In this document: piece by piece, positions 60,735 through 64,000 of the stretch | Position numbering within the stretch: position 1 is the stretch's first letter | Layout of the letters: the number at the start of each line of letters is the position of its first letter | Assembly (NCBI RefSeq): GCF_032062135.1 | Contig: NC_092859.1 | Location: forward strand, 46,058,510 to 46,122,509 | Source of the DNA: Pyxicephalus adspersus | Taxonomy: Eukaryota; Chordata; Amphibia; Anura; Pyxicephalidae | DNA length: 64,000 nucleotides | Direction of reading: 5' to 3' | Program-made: the position numbers and the translations under genes | The notes under the pieces: generated by a model | Told to the model about the DNA's origin: nothing | Seen by the model: the letters and a program-made list of their open reading frames with translations, nothing else | Database searches by the model: none

Positions 60735-61614
60735 CCGTGTTTCCCCGATGATAAGGCAGGGCCATCAAATAAGACAGCCCCCCCTTCTTAGGGAAAAATG
60801 AAAAATAAGCCCCCCCCCCCGCAAATAAGCCACCCACCGATTACTTACCAGAATCGGGTGGTACGGTGGGTGACTCCGTGTGTGGTTCCTCCGTGTGTGC
60901 CGCGCCTCTTCATGAAGAGGAAGTGACAGGACTGCAGTGCGCGCACNNNNNNNNNNNNNNNNNNNNNNNNNNNNNNNNNNNNNNNNNNNNNNNNNNNNNN
61001 NNNNNNNNNNNNNNNNNNNNNNNNNNNNNNNNNNNNNNNNNNNNNNNNNNNNNNNNNNNNNNNNNNNNNNNNNNNNNNNNNNNNNNNNNNNNNNNNNNNN
61101 NNNNNNNNNNNNNNNNNNNNNNNNNNNNNNNNNNNNNNNNNNNNNNNNNNNNNNNNNNNNNNNNNNNNNNNNNNNNNNNNNNNNNNNNNNNNNNNNNNNN
61201 NNNNNNNNNNNNNNNNNNNNNNNNNNNNNNNNNNNNNNNNNNNNNNNNNNNNNNNNNNNNNNNNNNNNNNNNNNNNNNNNNNNNNNNNNNNNNNNNNNNN
61301 NNNNNNNNNNNNNNNNNNNNNNNNNNNNNNNNNNNNNNNNNNNNNNNNNNNNNNNNNNNNNNNNNNNNNNNNNNNNNNNNNNNNNNNNNNNNNNNNNNNN
61401 NNNNNNNNNNNNNNNNNNNNNNNNNNNNNNNNNNNNNNNNNNNNNNNNNNNNNNNNNNNNNNNNNNNNNNNNNNNNNNNNNNNNNNNNNNNNAATAACTG
61501 TGTACTGTAGTCTTCTTCATGGGTAAATAAGGCATCCCCCTGAAAATAAGCCCTAGAGCATATTTTGGCCTTCCAAAAAAAATAAGACCGTGTCTTATCA
61601 TCGGGGAAACAGGG
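60735..61614. mobile_element. TA-target DNA transposon nested in a SINE, interior unsequenced
   Basis: The left end CCGTGTTTCCCCGATGATAA and right end TTATCATCGGGGAAACAGGG are inverted repeats. Both are flanked by TA (60733-60734 and 61615-61616), as for Tc1/mariner-type insertion. Repeated aaataagcc units lie inside both ends. The visible interior is CpG-rich; 546 N hide the centre, so coding content is unknown. Confidence 0.8.
60947..61492. other. Assembly gap (546 N)
   Basis: The gap lies wholly inside the nested transposon, just after gcagtgcgcgcac. Apparent open frames through it are artefacts of the N run. Confidence 0.99.
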
Positions 61615-62734
61615 TATATGTCATTACCACATTCTAAGGTACATTTTCAATGGAAGCCAATTAAACCTAACTGCATGTTTTTGGAATGTGGGTGGAAACC
61701 GTGGAGTACCCGGAAGAAACCCATGCAAACTCCATGCAGATAGTGTCCTGGCAGAGATTTGAACCTGGGAACTAGTGCTGCCTTAAAAGTAGACAAAACA
61801 GTGTTTGCATTGTTTGGTTTAGCATAGTGCAAGTTACTTGATAATGCTTAGGGGGTTGGAGGTTGCACAGTGCAAGGAACCCATTTTGCAGACCTCAAAA
61901 ATTGTGAGCTGGTAGTTGATGCTGTAGTTAGCCAGGCTTGCTTAAAAAATGTTTGTGCCCTGTATTTTTTGTCAGATCATCCCAGTATTTGTTCTGCCAT
62001 GTATATAAATACATTTCTTATGTACTAAGGAGAATATTTAAGAAAACTATGTGTGTATGAATTGCTACATATTTTCCAGATGTTAGAAGCAGAACAGCCA
62101 GTACAAAGGAATGTTGCCAGTTTAGGAATTAGTGAGGACAGTTTGTCTTGTGGACATAATGTGTTTAGCACAGCTTTCATGAAAAAAAAATAAAAAGATC
62201 AGATATCTGCATGTTCATTTCTTAATAGTAATCTTAGAATTGAACTGATTCTATGAAAATATGCACATATTTACAGGTTAGATATTTCTATGACTCAGAA
62301 GAATGTGACTTCTTGTTTATGATCCAGAGATTTCCTGTAGAGCATTCTCGTGATGAAGGCCAGATGCTGTTTTCTGACTTTACTGAGCCTCAGAGCTGTA
62401 TTTACATCATTGAAATATCCAATTTCCTTGCTTTGTGCTGGAGTTCATATCTTTGTCCTTGCTGTAATATACACATCCCTTTCTTGGCAGGCTATGGTTA
62501 CACACAGACAGATTTCTTGCTTTTTTGATTGAGTTTAGGCACCTAATTCCATGTGCTTAAAAGTGCACACAGGAAAGTTGATATTGAAAACAAAGAGCAC
62601 TACATCTGTCAGCAGTGATTTTACTGTTGGCCAAACAATCTGCTTCTGATGTCAGGGAAGGAAAGACTTTTTATGTCATCCAAAAGACCATTGTGTCCTC
62701 ATAACTCACACAACATTCTTTGCCATTTTTTTCA

Positions 62735-62786
62735 GTTATATGTTGGTGCTATATAAATCCTGTTTATTAATAAAATTAATAACAAT
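62735..62786 (+). repeat. tRNA-derived SINE, tail fragment
   Basis: It reads gttatatgttggtgctatat, aaatcctgtttattaataaa: the family tail in + orientation. Confidence 0.65.
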
Positions 62787-63167
62787 CAGTAAGCATGTTA
62801 TAGTCATGGCCAGCTCAGAATACACTAAGGGCTCATTCTGATCTAGAGCGTTGAATAGAATGGCTACAATCAGTCTCTAATTGAAACACAACAACTTGTA
62901 ATAACTATTTTGCAGAATCTTCTATCTTAGGATATTTGGTGGCAGGCTTAGTAGCAAAACTTAATGACATATGGGTCATGTATTCTCTTGCCAATGATCG
63001 ATTGAGAGTTCAGACTTTGTTCTTCAGCAGAAATTCTAAATCCAAATGCTGAAGAATCTGACCTCCAAATCTGAACACTATGAAAGCCTAGAGAAATGAT
63101 TTGTCTTTTAAAATTTTAGCTTAGTGCAGAACTCTGGCAAGCAATAGGTAATAAGTGTGTCCATGGT

Positions 63168-63245
63168 GGGCCTTATTTATAAAACTGGGAATCTGACATT
63201 CCCTCATGGGAATAGATTACTGCCATTGAAACACACAGACCTGGA
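63168..63245. mobile_element. Fragment of small MITE family 'tttataaa-cagggaatctgac', copy 3
   Basis: It starts gggccttatttataaaactg, ggaatctgacattccctcat. The right inverted arm is missing. Confidence 0.5.
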
Positions 63246-63640
63246 AAAGCCTATTGTGTTTACATATTTAAAATACCAGAAAAGGAACAGAAACCTAATG
63301 TGATTTATTTAGTTTCCAAAATCACCCTGTGGAAAGATATGTAACAAAACAGGGGTATCTATGTGGGAAAAAAAACTTTTAAATAGACATGTTCACTGTT
63401 ACAGTTTCCTTCCATATATTCACACATTTTGCTGCATACTAAAACAAAAGATACAATGCCAATCTGCATATGCAGGCTTGCAGCTGATATTGTCAAGTAC
63501 TTTACAATTAAATATAAATGAATCTAGAGTCCCAGAAAAGTACTTGTGATTCCTTCCTTTAAGGAATCATGAATAATAACAGCTTGATGTCTTTGCCTGG
63601 TAGCTCCATTATCTAGGTCACCGGTTCCACCCACATTCCA

Positions 63641-63655
63641 CCACCAGATGGCAGC
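63641..63655 (+). promoter_or_regulatory. CTCF-like motif
   Basis: CCACCAGATGGCAGC matches the core CCASYAGRKGGCRS at every position. Confidence 0.45.
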
Positions 63656-64000
63656 ATTGACATCTTTTCAGTACTAGGGACAGATGTTCTAATATGCGTT
63701 TATAGATTCAGGTTTCACATGTTGCTATAGTGATGGGGGGGGGGGTCCTGTTATTCAGGGTTAACTGTTAGATGTCAGCAACAGGAGGGAATAGGCATTG
63801 GAATTCCCATTGAGAATTCCCCCTTCCCACCCACTAGTTTGTGCAATGGCAGAGCAGACTTTTTTTTTACTTGTAGTTCAGGTTTTCTGACCTAAACTAA
63901 TGTCCAAGCAGCCTTGTGTTGTTAGAATTATTAATACTCACACTATGCCTGCTATGAATCTGTTCTGTCTGCTAAATCATAGAAAGCACAGTAGATACAT

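Larger units (their letters stand above)
60631..61790 (-). repeat. tRNA-derived SINE split by a later transposon insertion
   Basis: The left half (60631-60734) has the tail attattattatacagaattt, atatagctccgacattgtat, atagtcatgtcactagctgt and cacaatccctaccatagc. The right half (61615-61790) continues tatgtcattaccacattcta, ccaattaaacctaactgcat, ttttggaatgtgggtggaaa, tactccatgcagatagtgtcc-like text, and agagatttgaacctggg, whose complement (GGTTCAAATCT) is a B-box-like motif. Together they form one nearly complete minus-strand SINE. Confidence 0.8.

Noticed and set aside
60765..61601. Apparent 278-, 214- and 186-codon open frames
   Set aside because: They run through 546 N and exist only because N contains no stop codon.

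Overview
The window looks like a piece of a draft vertebrate nuclear genome, most probably from a frog (anuran amphibian). The sequence is AT-rich, has split exons with ordinary splice sites, contains two runs of N (29069-29073 and 60947-61492), and is full of short interspersed repeats. These include tRNA-derived SINEs whose tails read 'tatatagcgccaacatatta', Harbinger-type, hAT-type and TA-target DNA elements, and (TA)n and (TG)n microsatellites. The species cannot be told from this sequence alone.

The only gene I can support is on the + strand at 51794-59801. Eight consecutive exons (1089 nt, 362 whole codons plus split codons at both ends) keep one reading frame and encode most of the FH2 domain and the basic tail after it of a Diaphanous-related formin. 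Residue-level agreement is clearly with DIAPH1 (mDia1) rather than DIAPH2 or DIAPH3. The gene is cut at both ends: no exon for the GTPase-binding, FH1 or FH2-lasso parts was found in 1-51793, and the C-terminal DAD exon was not found in 59802-64000. Seven introns lie between the exons. Six are GT-AG; the sixth in order (57511-58773) has every mark of a minor-spliceosome (U12-type) AT-AC intron.

Positions 1-51793 look like one very long upstream intron, or intergenic sequence if the assembly is out of order. They hold no exon I can defend but many mobile-element fossils: a truncated TA-target element at the left edge; three hAT-type MITEs with 8-bp target duplications (5984-6279, 9695-10194, 11707-12066); a CpG-rich repeat at 10344-10790; a decayed Tc1-like transposase on the minus strand (18125-18705); a Harbinger-like MITE (22515-22946); palindromic MITEs (37257-37438, 44421-44640); and many SINE fragments. 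The gene introns carry further copies, among them a second Harbinger-like MITE (56489-56908).

Downstream of the last exon, a TA-target element (60735-61614, containing the large N gap) sits inside an older SINE that it splits into two halves. No bacterial, viral, RNA-gene or CRISPR features were seen. I found no new multi-gene system. The most informative observations are the AT-AC intron, the nested insertion, the transposase fossil, and CTCF-like motifs, one of which lies inside a hAT MITE.
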